DNA from: Amylibacter sp.
Lineage (GTDB): Bacteria > Pseudomonadota > Alphaproteobacteria > Rhodobacterales > Rhodobacteraceae
Direction of reading: 5' to 3'
Assembly (NCBI GenBank): GCA_021775355.1
Contig: JAJFHZ010000034.1
Location: 433,450 to 497,449 of the forward strand
DNA length: 64,000 nucleotides
Shown piece by piece: positions 23,175 to 32,843 of this stretch. How positions within the stretch are numbered: the stretch's first letter is position 1; the number at the start of each line of letters is the position of its first letter. The notes below the pieces were generated by a model. It searched no databases. It was given only the letters and a program-made list of their open reading frames with translations, and was not told the origin of the DNA. Made by a program: the position numbers and the translations under genes.

Positions 23175-25940
23175 TCAGACTTTTGACAGATACTTTAAAA
23201 TAATCGCCTCTGCATCCTTTGTTTTCGACATCATGGCCGCTTCTAGCGTCACTTTGTCTGTAAAGTCGGTGGTTGTCAGGATATGCGACAAGCCGGCCTT
23301 GCCCAAAGTCTCTATATTAAACGCACCTGTTACCAACAATCGGCTAATGTGCTGAATTTGGCTAAGCAGGCTATGGGTTTCGATTAACTGTACTGCATCA
23401 TTCGCATCAAGCAATCCACACTCGGCCGCTTGGGTCAATTGACCTTTCGGGTCATTTTCAAGGATATTGCCGATCAGCGCACAAGCTTGCGCCAACAGTT
23501 CAATATCCAGCAAGCCGCCAGCGATTTCCTTAACTTCCCAAACGGTTTTGTTTTTTGATTTTGCCTGTGCCAAACGATCACGCATTTCGGATACTTCGGT
23601 CATCACCTTCACCCGATCATGTTTCGCGCTAATAATCCCCGCACGGATGTCTTCCACCTGTTTGATCACATCAGGTGCGCCCGCCACCAAACAAGCCCGC
23701 GACAAGGCAAGATGTTCCCAGACCCACGCTTTGGTTTTTTGATAGCTTTCAAAACCCGCAACACTTGTCGCTACCGGGCCGGAACGGCCAGAGGGGCGCA
23801 AGCGCATATCCACCTCATACAACTTGCCTTCGGATGTGGGTGTTGTCATTGCCGTCACCAAAGCCTGCGTTAAGCGCGCGTAATACTGCACTGTCGCAAG
23901 CGGGCGTTTGCCGTTCGAACCCTCCTGTCCCGCAGGATCGTAAATTACGATCAAATCCAAATCGGAAGTCGCTGTCATTTCATTTGAACCCAGTTTACCC
24001 ATTGCCAGAATGGCCAAACCGCTTTCTGCTATATCTCCATGCTTACGGGAAAATTCTGCCTTAACCACGGGCAACAGGCAAATCAGACAGGCCTGCGCCA
24101 GTTCGGAATAGGCGAGTGACGCTTCAAACGCATCCGCGATATTGCGCAGTTGCAAAACGCCCAAACGAAAATGATGTTCTTTTTGCCAACGCCGCGTGAT
24201 ATTCAGCTTGTCTTCATAATCGTCCGATGCCGCCAATGCTTTTTGCAAGTCTTGCACCAATGTCGCTTTGTCAGGCAGCGGTTGGAAAAATGCCCCCGAC
24301 AGAACTGCATCCAGTACCGAGGCATTGCGCGACAGATACGTAGCCAAAGATGGGGCTGTGGCGACAATATCCAGAACCAGGTCTAGTATCTGCGGATTAC
24401 TGTCGAACAATGAAAACAACTGAACACCGGATGGCAGGCCGCGCAGAAAAGTTTCAAAATGGGCCAAAGCCTCTTCCTGATTTTGCGATGCGGCAATACC
24501 CTTGGCGATTTTGGGTTTCAAGCGCTGAAAAATATCCAACGCACGAGCGCTGCGAAAGGCAGGCAATGTTTCCCATGTCCCAAAAATACTTTCGTAATCA
24601 GTATCTTGAGCGTTTTCATTTTGGTTCGGTGCAAAAAACGCTTCGATTATGCCATGTACCGATTGCAATCGTTCCCTGACCTCATCTTTCAAAACCTCGG
24701 TCTGCTCATAACCACAGAACCGCGCGAAACGGTGCATTTCCACTTCCGTATTGGGCAGATTATGGGTTTGAAGATCGCCAATCATCTGAATGCGGTGCTC
24801 ATGGGTGCGGTGCATGATGTAGGCCGCGATCAACTGATCCGCTATGTTTTCTTCAATCCAGTTGCGTTCCGCTAAATTCCGTAAAGTTTGAACCGTACCC
24901 CGATCGCGCAGGCCCGCATCGCGCCCCCCGGCAATCATCTGACGGGTTTGGGCAAAAAACTCGATTTCGCGTATTCCACCACGACCCAGTTTCATATTGT
25001 GGCCAGCCAGATCAATTTCACCTGCCAGCCCTTTATGCGCACGGATGCGCAGGCGCATATCATGGGCCTCTTCAATTGCGGCAAAATCCAGATGCCTGCG
25101 CCACACGAACGGGGTCAGATTTGCCAAAAATTGCTTACCCGCAGCAATATCACCCGCACAACTGCGCGCCTTGATAAACGCCGCGCGTTCCCATGTCCGC
25201 CCTTCGGTTTCATAATAACGCATTGCGGCCGTATCCGAGATACAGACGGGTGTGACAGATGGGTTGGGGCGTAATCGCAGGTCAGTACGAAACACATAAC
25301 CGTCAGCCGTCACATCGGACAAGATTTTGCACATGCGCTGAATAATACGGATCAGATGCGGGCGTACTTCACCTAAATCTTCCAACTTGTAGCGGCTATC
25401 ATCAAAAAAGCAGATCAGGTCAATGTCTGATGAATAATTCAGCTCAAAAGCACCCATCTTGCCCATCGCCAATACGAAAATACCGGCGCAATCATTGGCA
25501 TCACCGTCTGCCTCTTCAGGTAGTTTTCCGCGTTTTATCTCTGCCTGAACCAAGGATTTTAGGGCAATATGAACCGCGAAATCCGCGAAATCCGTTAAAA
25601 TTTTTGTAACCGTTTCCAGCGACCAGACACCACCAAGGTCACAAAGAGCTGTTAGAAGTGCAACACGTCGCTTGGCACGGCGCAAGCTGGTTGCAAGGGC
25701 ATCAGGGCCAACCCCTGCCAGGATATCCCTGAACATCGTTTCAGGGTTCTGATCCCAGATCTGCGCCAACCAGTCACTTTCTTTTTGCATAAGGCCGCGT
25801 AGATAGGGGCTGCACCCTGCTGTTCCGACAACCAAATCGTAAACAGCCCCATCACTTAAGCCGCAAGCCGCTGCGGTTTCCGTACCAAGGCCCGCTTCAA
25901 AAGGGATCGGGGCCTGTGTGATTTGATCTTTTAATACCAT
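23175..25940 (-). CDS. glnE: Bifunctional glutamine synthetase adenylyltransferase/deadenylase
   Basis: Adds and removes AMP on glutamine synthetase in response to PII state. Two nucleotidyltransferase domains are visible: the N-terminal one with NYSSDIDLICFFD (deadenylylation) and the C-terminal one with TSDLDLIVIYD (adenylylation), joined by a helical PII-signal region. RGGIREIEFFAQ and GGLLDIELLAQ are the paired follow-up motifs. At 921 residues the protein is full length. It is divergent from the YbaK-type gene, with about 50 bases between the starts. Confidence 0.96.
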   Translation of the reverse strand: MVLKDQITQAPIPFEAGLGTETAAACGLSDGAVYDLVVGTAGCSPYLRGLMQKESDWLAQIWDQNPETMFRDILAGVGPDALATSLRRAKRRVALLTALCDLGGVWSLETVTKILTDFADFAVHIALKSLVQAEIKRGKLPEEADGDANDCAGIFVLAMGKMGAFELNYSSDIDLICFFDDSRYKLEDLGEVRPHLIRIIQRMCKILSDVTADGYVFRTDLRLRPNPSVTPVCISDTAAMRYYETEGRTWERAAFIKARSCAGDIAAGKQFLANLTPFVWRRHLDFAAIEEAHDMRLRIRAHKGLAGEIDLAGHNMKLGRGGIREIEFFAQTRQMIAGGRDAGLRDRGTVQTLRNLAERNWIEENIADQLIAAYIMHRTHEHRIQMIGDLQTHNLPNTEVEMHRFARFCGYEQTEVLKDEVRERLQSVHGIIEAFFAPNQNENAQDTDYESIFGTWETLPAFRSARALDIFQRLKPKIAKGIAASQNQEEALAHFETFLRGLPSGVQLFSLFDSNPQILDLVLDIVATAPSLATYLSRNASVLDAVLSGAFFQPLPDKATLVQDLQKALAASDDYEDKLNITRRWQKEHHFRLGVLQLRNIADAFEASLAYSELAQACLICLLPVVKAEFSRKHGDIAESGLAILAMGKLGSNEMTATSDLDLIVIYDPAGQEGSNGKRPLATVQYYARLTQALVTAMTTPTSEGKLYEVDMRLRPSGRSGPVATSVAGFESYQKTKAWVWEHLALSRACLVAGAPDVIKQVEDIRAGIISAKHDRVKVMTEVSEMRDRLAQAKSKNKTVWEVKEIAGGLLDIELLAQACALIGNILENDPKGQLTQAAECGLLDANDAVQLIETHSLLSQIQHISRLLVTGAFNIETLGKAGLSHILTTTDFTDKVTLEAAMMSKTKDAEAIILKYLSKV

Positions 25941-25993
25941 AGGCTTTTGTGGGCAGTGCTGTTAGCAAGGTCAAGATGAATAAGGACGTAATG

Positions 25994-26464
25994 ATGAGCA
26001 AAAGCCTGAAACGCGTGATCAAACACGCCGCAGATATGGAACTTGAAATCAAGGTCATCGAAATGCTTTCCCCCACCAAAACTGCACAACAGGCCGCAGA
26101 TGCTGTGGGCTGTGATCTGGATCAAATCGCAAAGTCTATTATTTTTCTGGGTAAAAACAGTGACACCCCGGTTTTATTTTTAACTGCGGGCGGAAACCGT
26201 GTTTGCGCCGGCAAAGCATCAAACACAGCCGATGAACCATTGGGTAAGGCCGATGCGGGTCTGATCCGCACAAAAACAGGTTTCGCTATAGGTGGCGTAT
26301 CCCCAATTGGTCATCTTAACCCAATTCGATGTTTCGTTGACCAAAAGCTGATGGATTTTGATACTGTGTGGGCAGCTGCCGGTACACCGAACCATCTGTT
26401 TTCAATAAGCTCAGACAGACTGCTTACCGCAACAAAGGGAATTATTGCCGATTTTTGCGAATAG
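25994..26464 (+). CDS. YbaK/EbsC-type aminoacyl-tRNA editing protein
   Basis: Stand-alone tRNA-editing domain of the YbaK/ProX type, which removes wrongly attached amino acids (typically Cys or Ala) from tRNA(Pro). Characteristic segments are TAQQAADAVGCDLDQIAKSIIF, AGGNRV, TGFAIGGVSPIGH with the conserved GxxP loop, and AAAGTPNHLF. I start at the ATG at 25994, seven bases after AAGGA; two earlier in-frame ATGs exist. Its 3' end overlaps the convergent lpxB end by 23 bases. Confidence 0.88.
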   Translation: MSKSLKRVIKHAADMELEIKVIEMLSPTKTAQQAADAVGCDLDQIAKSIIFLGKNSDTPVLFLTAGGNRVCAGKASNTADEPLGKADAGLIRTKTGFAIGGVSPIGHLNPIRCFVDQKLMDFDTVWAAAGTPNHLFSISSDRLLTATKGIIADFCE

Positions 26465-27638
26465 CCGCCAATACTGATTTTGCCGCGCGCAATCCGGGCG
26501 GATCTCCCCCCTCGCCCAATTGCTGCATCGTGTCGTTCAAAGCCACTATTTGCGCATCCCGTATCTCTTTATCATTCAAAATATTCAAAACCGCCCCAGC
26601 CACAGCTTCGGTGGTACATTTTTCAAACAAAAGTTCCGGCACTACATAGCTGTCGGTCGCAATATTGATTAGATTGGCCCGATCAATCTGCGCCAACCGT
26701 TTGACCGCGCGTTCCGTCAACCAACTGGCCTTATAGGCCACGACCATCGGGCAACGTTGTTCGGCCAAGTCCAATGCAATGGTGCCCGATGTGGCAAGAG
26801 CTGCCCGACTGGCCGCATAGACCGCACGTTTGCGATGTTCCGCTTCAAGCGGGGTAAACGGTGTGGGGTCAAGTATTTGAATAGGTAAAGTGGTGTTTGA
26901 TAGTTGGGATTTTAATTCGGCTAAAATTGGACGTGCGGCAGGTAGCACAAACTTTGTTTGCGGCCGCTCTTCCAAAATAAGCTTTATCGCTTCAAGATAA
27001 ATCGGCATAAGTCGTTTAATCTCGGATCGTCGTGACCCCGGCAGAACCGAAATGATTTCGTCACTCGGTTTTAAATCCAACGCCTCCAGAACCTTTTTTA
27101 TCTGCACTTTTGTAGGTGTATCTTCAGTTGTGGCAGGATGGCCGACAAAATCACATGTCATACCTTCAGCAATCATATAAGGGGGTTCAAACGGTAGTAA
27201 TGCCAGCACATGATTAACTGTTTTTGCCATTTTCGCAGCCCGTTCAGGGCGCCAAGCCCAAACAGACGGGGCCACGTAATGCACTGAAAACTGTTTGGGG
27301 TACTCTGCACGCAGTTTTTTGCCCACACGCAGACAAAAATCGGGGCTATCGATGGTAATCAATACATCTGGGCGCATATCAATTGCGGCTTTTGTTGTTT
27401 GTGAAATGCGCCGTTTTATCTTTGGAATAGACGGGATAACTTCAAATAATCCCATGATCGTCAGATCGGACATCGAAAAAAGTGATTTCAAACCAGCAGC
27501 TTGCATCATTTCGCCGCCAACACCGCAAAATTCGACCTGTCCCTTTGTCAGGGTTTTCAGGCTTTCCATCAGGTTACCGCCAAGCTTGTCACCCGAAGGT
27601 TCACCTGCGATGATAAAAACCTTCAACGTATCAGCCAT
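26442..27638 (-). CDS. lpxB: Lipid-A-disaccharide synthase
   Basis: Glycosyltransferase joining UDP-2,3-diacylglucosamine and lipid X at the inner membrane. The N-terminus IIAGEPSGDKLGGNLM and the later motifs SVWAWRPERAAKM, LPGSRRSEIKRL and ATSGTIALDLA are diagnostic. The ATG at 27638 overlaps the lpxI stop by 8 bases (ATGGCTGA), so translation is coupled; length 398 is typical. It is the last gene of the leftward envelope operon and its 3' end overlaps the convergent YbaK-type gene. Confidence 0.96.
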   Translation of the reverse strand: MADTLKVFIIAGEPSGDKLGGNLMESLKTLTKGQVEFCGVGGEMMQAAGLKSLFSMSDLTIMGLFEVIPSIPKIKRRISQTTKAAIDMRPDVLITIDSPDFCLRVGKKLRAEYPKQFSVHYVAPSVWAWRPERAAKMAKTVNHVLALLPFEPPYMIAEGMTCDFVGHPATTEDTPTKVQIKKVLEALDLKPSDEIISVLPGSRRSEIKRLMPIYLEAIKLILEERPQTKFVLPAARPILAELKSQLSNTTLPIQILDPTPFTPLEAEHRKRAVYAASRAALATSGTIALDLAEQRCPMVVAYKASWLTERAVKRLAQIDRANLINIATDSYVVPELLFEKCTTEAVAGAVLNILNDKEIRDAQIVALNDTMQQLGEGGDPPGLRAAKSVLAAIRKNRQ

Positions 27639-28485
27639 CAGGCATATCCTTGGGGTCGAACCCGTGAATGAACAGGCCCAATTTATCAGCGGCGGCAACG
27701 GTATCTTCCAACCCCAAAACCAATACACCTTGTGTCTGAACGGCAATACCGCTTAGGCCCGCTTTTGCAGCATTTTCAACCGTATCGGGGCCAATGGCAG
27801 GTAAATCAATGCGCCAGTCCTGCCCTTGTTTCGGGGCCTTCAGCAGTACACCTTGTCCCGCATTTTCATCAGGCCGATAATCGGCAGAGGTTGTTGCGAC
27901 AAAATTTAGCATAGCGTCCGTACCCTGAATGGATTCAACCCCCAGACACAGACCTTGGGCCACAACCGCGCCTTGCCCCACATCGGCAATGCCCATTTGC
28001 GTGACAATGGCATAAGCGCGTTTCATATCCGTAAAATCATCAGCCGATGGGATCGCTTTGGTCAATGTGCCGCCAAGGGCCAGCAAATCTTTCAGTATTT
28101 CATGCGCGCCCAGAATTTGCAGCCCTTCTGCTTCAAAAATCGACCTTATGGCATCCAAAGTGGCCGTATCCCCGCTTTTCAACGTCGGTAACAGTTTGGC
28201 CGCAACCGAGATCATTTTCAGGTCGAACTTCAAAGGGTTTATGCGCGGTCTGATAATGTAGCCTGCAAAAACAACATCGCGGCAGCCTGCGGCCTTAATT
28301 GCTTTAAACATGGTTCCGGGTTTTTCAAATCGGGCTTCGATCAGATGTTCATTTGTTATCCAATCGGGGCGAAACCCATTGAAACACACCAAAATAACCT
28401 TACGCCCTGCTTGCACGGCCGTAGCTGCAAGCATTTCAGGCAAACGGCCTTTGCCTGCAAGGATTGCTAAAGGGGCCTGTGGCAT
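27631..28485 (-). CDS. lpxI: UDP-2,3-diacylglucosamine pyrophosphatase LpxI
   Basis: Cleaves UDP-2,3-diacylglucosamine to lipid X; LpxI (formerly DUF1009) replaces LpxH in alphaproteobacteria. Motifs: AILAGKGRLPEMLA at the start, VFAGYIIRPRI, and in the C-terminal domain GQGAVVAQGLCLGVESIQGTD and LLKAPKQGQDWRIDLPAIGPDT. The ATG at 28485 is 4 bases after the lpxA stop; the product is 284 residues. Its place between lpxA and lpxB is standard for the order. Confidence 0.95.
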   Translation of the reverse strand: MPQAPLAILAGKGRLPEMLAATAVQAGRKVILVCFNGFRPDWITNEHLIEARFEKPGTMFKAIKAAGCRDVVFAGYIIRPRINPLKFDLKMISVAAKLLPTLKSGDTATLDAIRSIFEAEGLQILGAHEILKDLLALGGTLTKAIPSADDFTDMKRAYAIVTQMGIADVGQGAVVAQGLCLGVESIQGTDAMLNFVATTSADYRPDENAGQGVLLKAPKQGQDWRIDLPAIGPDTVENAAKAGLSGIAVQTQGVLVLGLEDTVAAADKLGLFIHGFDPKDMPDG

Positions 28486-28489
28486 ATGA

Positions 28490-29302
28490 TTAATGCCCTT
28501 TTGGTGCAGTACAAAGACCACGCGAGGTGTCAGCTTGGGCAAACGTCACCATTTGTGCGACAAGACCGCTGTCAGGGTAGTCGGCCAGTGCTTTGGACAA
28601 TCGTTTTTGCAACGTGCCCGTATCTTGATAAAACACATCTTTGAACGCGGCGCGTAAGCTGTGAATATCGGCCTTTTCATAACCGCGCCGCTTCAATCCA
28701 ACCAGATTAAGTCCGGTTAAATCCGCACGATTGCCATGAACCATGCCAAACGGGATCACGTCTTCAGCAACGGCTGCAAAGCCTGCCAGCATTGCCCCAG
28801 TCCCGATACGGCAGAACTGGTGTATGGCGGAATGCCCGCCCATAATAACGTTGTCCTCTACAATAACATGGCCACCCAGACTGACACCATTGGCCACAAC
28901 GATACCACTTCCAAGAATGCAATCATGACCAATGTGGGCATTGACCATCAACAGATTATTGTCGCCGATTTTCGTTACCCCGCCACCGCCAGCCGTGCCA
29001 GGATTTAACGTAACCCCTTCGCGGATACGGTTTTTTGCGCCAATTTCCAACTTTGTTCGCTCACCTGCGTACTTCAAATCTTGTGGCGCATGCCCTACAG
29101 AAGCGAAAGGATAAATCATGGTATCATCGCCGATATTGGTCCAGCCGGCTACGACAGTATGTGATTTCAAAATACAACCGGAACCTAATGTCACATCCGA
29201 ACCGACATGTGAGAACGCCCCGATTTCGCAATTTGGGCCGATAGTCGCGCCATCTTCAACAATTGCGCTTGGATGGATATTTGCAGAGGCATGAATTGCC
29301 AT
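28490..29302 (-). CDS. lpxA: Acyl-ACP--UDP-N-acetylglucosamine O-acyltransferase
   Basis: First step of lipid A synthesis. The left-handed beta-helix shows as hexapeptide repeats from IHPSAIVEDGATIGPNCEIG through about residue 190. The catalytic His is in NAHIGHDC, and GGHSAIHQFCRIG and MVHGNRADLTGLN are family motifs. The helical C-terminal part is complete at 270 residues. It starts 2 bases after the fabZ stop, so it is tightly coupled. Confidence 0.96.
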   Translation of the reverse strand: MAIHASANIHPSAIVEDGATIGPNCEIGAFSHVGSDVTLGSGCILKSHTVVAGWTNIGDDTMIYPFASVGHAPQDLKYAGERTKLEIGAKNRIREGVTLNPGTAGGGGVTKIGDNNLLMVNAHIGHDCILGSGIVVANGVSLGGHVIVEDNVIMGGHSAIHQFCRIGTGAMLAGFAAVAEDVIPFGMVHGNRADLTGLNLVGLKRRGYEKADIHSLRAAFKDVFYQDTGTLQKRLSKALADYPDSGLVAQMVTFAQADTSRGLCTAPKGH

Positions 29303-29304
29303 AT

Positions 29305-29769
29305 TCAGGCCTCTTCGGGCGGGATGATCATTGCGGCAAAGTCCGCTTCGGTAACGATTCTGCCGTCAACGACCGCATCACCGTGGAATTTCCAGATTTT
29401 ACCGCGCCCGCGAATAACCTTCACATGCAGTTCCATCACATCCCCCGGACCGACCAGATGGCGGAACTTACAATTATCGATTGAAAGGAAATAAACCAAG
29501 GCGCCGCTGTCTTCCAGTTCAAGTGACTTGCTGACCAAAATACCTGCAGTTTGCGCCATTGCTTCAACAATTGTCACGCCGGGCATTACCGGTTGTGACG
29601 GAAAGTGACCCTGGAAATGTGGCTCGTTGGTGGTTACGTTTTTAATCCCGACAGCGCTGATTTTCGGGACTAATTCACGAACTTTATCAACAAAAAGAAA
29701 TGGATAGCGATGCGGTATCAATCGCTTGATTTCTTGAATATCAATTGTTGCGGAAGTGGTTTCGGTCAT
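29305..29769 (-). CDS. fabZ: 3-hydroxyacyl-ACP dehydratase FabZ
   Basis: Hot-dog-fold dehydratase of fatty-acid elongation, balancing acyl chains between membrane lipids and lipid [14 protein letters not shown] is the start motif, the catalytic His is in [15 protein letters not shown] and the catalytic Glu in EAMAQTAG. Length 154 is usual. It sits between the Skp-like gene and lpxA in the leftward operon. Confidence 0.97.
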   Translation of the reverse strand: MTETTSATIDIQEIKRLIPHRYPFLFVDKVRELVPKISAVGIKNVTTNEPHFQGHFPSQPVMPGVTIVEAMAQTAGILVSKSLELEDSGALVYFLSIDNCKFRHLVGPGDVMELHVKVIRGRGKIWKFHGDAVVDGRIVTEADFAAMIIPPEEA

Positions 29770-29835
29770 GCGTCTGGGCCCTTGTTTTTGTTACTTATGA
29801 TTAGCAATCAATGCGCTTTAGATCAAGCGATTGGG

Positions 29836-30402
29836 TTATTCTTGGGGCTGTAAGTTTCCCGCACCCAAAACTCGGTCTATATGTTCGATTGCACTATCCG
29901 TGATGTCACCAGAACTTCCGGACATGAAGATCGCCTGATCGTTTAAAATAAACTGAATACCACGTTCTTGCATCAAATTAACAATAATAGGCTGGGCTTG
30001 AACAAAGAACGCTCGCTGTGCCTGTATGCGTGATGCATTTAAAATATTTAGTTTTTGCGCCTGATCACGGCGAATGATTTCGACTTTTTCATTAAAAACG
30101 GCCGCCAATGCGCGAAATTCAGCATTGGAAAGCTCTTTGCGTTTTTGGGTTAAATCCGCTTCTTCGTCCGCCAGTTCTTTTTCAATACGCCGATTTTCTT
30201 CTACCAGTATGTTTGCATCATTTTGGAATTTTTCATTGAAGTTTTTACCAAAAAGGCTGCCTGTAAATAATTTGTCCTGATTGATCGTTGCAACCGACAA
30301 AAACTGCTCAGACGTAGGGTAACTTTGTGCAACCGCCGCGATTGGCGATTGCAAGCTTAAACAAAGTGTAAAAAGAACCAGATTATTTTGGATACGGCCC
30401 AT
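29836..30402 (-). CDS. skp: Skp/OmpH-type periplasmic chaperone
   Basis: Predicted periplasmic chaperone for outer-membrane proteins. A signal peptide ends around AVAQS (residue 26). The mature part matches the OmpH pattern: VATINQDKLFTGSLFGKNF, a charged coiled-coil arm (about residues 60-120, rich in Glu/Lys/Arg/Ala), and a C-terminal strand-forming part with IQFILNDQAIF. Length 188 is typical. It follows bamA by 6 bases, as in many genomes. Confidence 0.88.
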   Translation of the reverse strand: MGRIQNNLVLFTLCLSLQSPIAAVAQSYPTSEQFLSVATINQDKLFTGSLFGKNFNEKFQNDANILVEENRRIEKELADEEADLTQKRKELSNAEFRALAAVFNEKVEIIRRDQAQKLNILNASRIQAQRAFFVQAQPIIVNLMQERGIQFILNDQAIFMSGSSGDITDSAIEHIDRVLGAGNLQPQE

Positions 30403-30408
30403 TCGTCG

Positions 30409-32760
30409 TTAGAAACGTGTCGCAATTGAAAAACGGAAGCTTTCAGTTTCATCAAATACTTCTTTATTAATAGCTTTGGCAAAATCGAACCGAAGCGGGC
30501 CAAGTGGCGATTCTATAAATAAGGTAAGCCCCACGGATGTTCGCAAGGATGACGAGTCGTCAAACCCGCCAGTAAAGTCCAACCCCCAAAGCGATCCTGC
30601 ATCAAAAAATATTCCACCGTGAATTCCGTACTCTTCCGGCAACCCAAGTGGAAAGCTGGCCTCGGCCCGAAAAGTGAAAAACTGGTTGCCACCCAATGCC
30701 TGATCCACATTAGTATCGCGCGGCCCGACACCTTGTTGTTCAAACCCGCGTAGATTTGCCCCACCAAGCATGAAACGTTCTGTAATCAGTGTAGTGTTAT
30801 TGGATGATACAATCACCCCACCTTCAACCTCGGCGGATACGATAACTTCTTCATTAAAGAACGATTTGAAAAACTTCGCATTGGCCGTTGTACGTGAAAA
30901 GGCCCTGTCACCCGTCAGCCCTGCCAGTTCCTGCGTGATCGAAAAATTGTAACCGGATGTTGGCTGAATGATCGAATTCCGTTTATCAACACTATAAGTC
31001 AAGCCGATCAGGCCCGTTGTTGAAGAACCGAAATCCGGTTGCATCACAATCGATGCTTCGCCAATGTTAAAATTAGCAGGCGCAACACCGTTATCTGTTT
31101 GCGAATTCGTTTCAATTTTATCAGAAGAAAAATTGGCGAAAAGCCGCAACCGGCCGTTCTGGCTGATCGGAAACGCAAGGCTTGGGGAAAAGTTAATTGA
31201 AGCCGTATCATAGGGTGTATTATCAAGATCGGTTGTTCCAAAGCCAATGTTCAGACCGAATGCAAGATTACGACCCAGAAATGCAGGTTCCAGGAAACTT
31301 GCCTGAAGGGCGCTATCTTGTGATGAGGCTGTCACGGCGGCACCCACAGTTTGCCCACGGCCTAGAAAGTTTTTCTCTTGCACGTTGATGGTAAAGCCAA
31401 GACCGCTATCCGAACTGGCCGTAATCCCAAACCCAAGCGTCCCTGTTGGTTGTTCTTCAACATTCACATCCAGAACAACTTGTTCGGGGGTAGATCCTTC
31501 ACGTGTCTGAACATCTACATTCTTGAAAAAGCCGGTTTGGCGTATCCTGTTTGTTGCCTGTTTGACTTCACGACGATTGAACGTATCACCCTCAACCGTA
31601 TTGAATTTGCCGCGAATAACCCGGTCCAAAGTCGTTGAGTTTCCTTCGATATCAATTCGTTCAACGAACAAACGTGGCCCACGTACAATGCTGATTTCAA
31701 CATCAAGGGTACGGTCGGTATCATTTCTGGTGATCCGCGGTGTTGATTGTATAAAGTTTTTACCAAGCGATGACGCTTGGTGGTCAATCCGTTCCAAAAC
31801 AGTATCAATTTCAGTGGCTCTATAGGTAGAACCCCGTTTGATTGTATTCAGCTTTTGGTATTCTTCGGCATCAATATCACTTTCAAGGCTAATAATCGTA
31901 ACTTCACCAAAGTCATATTGCTGCCCCTCTTGAATATTCAAAGTGACATGAAATGAATTGCGCTGCTTTGCAAACTCGGCTGTTGTGGATTGAACCTGAA
32001 AGTCGATATAACCACGTTTTTTATAAAACTCGCGCAAGCGTTGCTTATCAACCGCAATCCGGTCTTCTATATATGTATCGCCCTTGACGATACTGCGCAG
32101 CAAGCCTGCCTGTTTTGTCGCAAGAACACGTTTCAAACGCCGATCTGAAAATTTGCGATTGCCCAATAGGGTTATACGGCCGATTTCGGTAATTTTGCCT
32201 TCTTTAACCTCAAAGACCAAATCAACACGATTGTCTGAACGGCGAATAATTCGGGGTGTAACCCGGGCAGCCAAACGTCCCGATACGGCATAAGCATCCG
32301 CAATTGCCTGCGCATCGGCCTCTGCTAACGACGGCGAAAAAGCGCGGCGTGATGTTGAGCGCACCAAAGTCATAAGAGGCTCGTCTTTTAACTTTTTGTT
32401 ACCTTCGATACGGATAAGGTTGATTGTTGGATGTTCAACAACATCAATTACCAGGCGTCCACGTTCGGGATGAACATCTACCGTTTCAAACAGGCCAGAG
32501 TTAATCAGGTTCTGAGTTGCAGCATTCACTTGACCAGGCGTCACCCTTTCGCCGGGCGTGATCCCTGCGATCGACCGTACGGTATCCGATGCGATACGTT
32601 CATTGCCGGCCACATCAATACGACTGTAAACGGCAGTTGCTTGTCCATAAGCTGTGTATATTTCTGGTGTCGCATAAAGCGAAGCCGCACCAACCGCAAT
32701 CATTAATGCTGTTGATTTCAGGATGGTGCATCGGCTTTGAATGAATTTAGTAATTGTCAT
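30409..32760 (-). CDS. bamA: Outer-membrane protein assembly factor BamA
   Basis: Core of the BAM complex, inserting beta-barrel proteins into the outer membrane. After a signal sequence come POTRA repeats (for example IDVAGNERIASDTVRS, INLIRIEGNKKLKDEP, ITEIGRITLLGNRKF, LFVERIDIEGNSTT) and then the 16-strand barrel. The conserved loop-6 motif appears as NLRGFEQQGVGPRD, and the protein ends in Phe (FSIATRF), as outer-membrane barrels do. At 783 residues it is complete. Confidence 0.97.
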   Translation of the reverse strand: MTITKFIQSRCTILKSTALMIAVGAASLYATPEIYTAYGQATAVYSRIDVAGNERIASDTVRSIAGITPGERVTPGQVNAATQNLINSGLFETVDVHPERGRLVIDVVEHPTINLIRIEGNKKLKDEPLMTLVRSTSRRAFSPSLAEADAQAIADAYAVSGRLAARVTPRIIRRSDNRVDLVFEVKEGKITEIGRITLLGNRKFSDRRLKRVLATKQAGLLRSIVKGDTYIEDRIAVDKQRLREFYKKRGYIDFQVQSTTAEFAKQRNSFHVTLNIQEGQQYDFGEVTIISLESDIDAEEYQKLNTIKRGSTYRATEIDTVLERIDHQASSLGKNFIQSTPRITRNDTDRTLDVEISIVRGPRLFVERIDIEGNSTTLDRVIRGKFNTVEGDTFNRREVKQATNRIRQTGFFKNVDVQTREGSTPEQVVLDVNVEEQPTGTLGFGITASSDSGLGFTINVQEKNFLGRGQTVGAAVTASSQDSALQASFLEPAFLGRNLAFGLNIGFGTTDLDNTPYDTASINFSPSLAFPISQNGRLRLFANFSSDKIETNSQTDNGVAPANFNIGEASIVMQPDFGSSTTGLIGLTYSVDKRNSIIQPTSGYNFSITQELAGLTGDRAFSRTTANAKFFKSFFNEEVIVSAEVEGGVIVSSNNTTLITERFMLGGANLRGFEQQGVGPRDTNVDQALGGNQFFTFRAEASFPLGLPEEYGIHGGIFFDAGSLWGLDFTGGFDDSSSLRTSVGLTLFIESPLGPLRFDFAKAINKEVFDETESFRFSIATRF

Positions 32761-32843
32761 CAGATTGGCTCTTGTCTTCTTACCCCGGTTGGGGTGCGGT
32801 ATAACACGAGATTTTCAGTTGCACCATCCTATTTTGATAGCTG

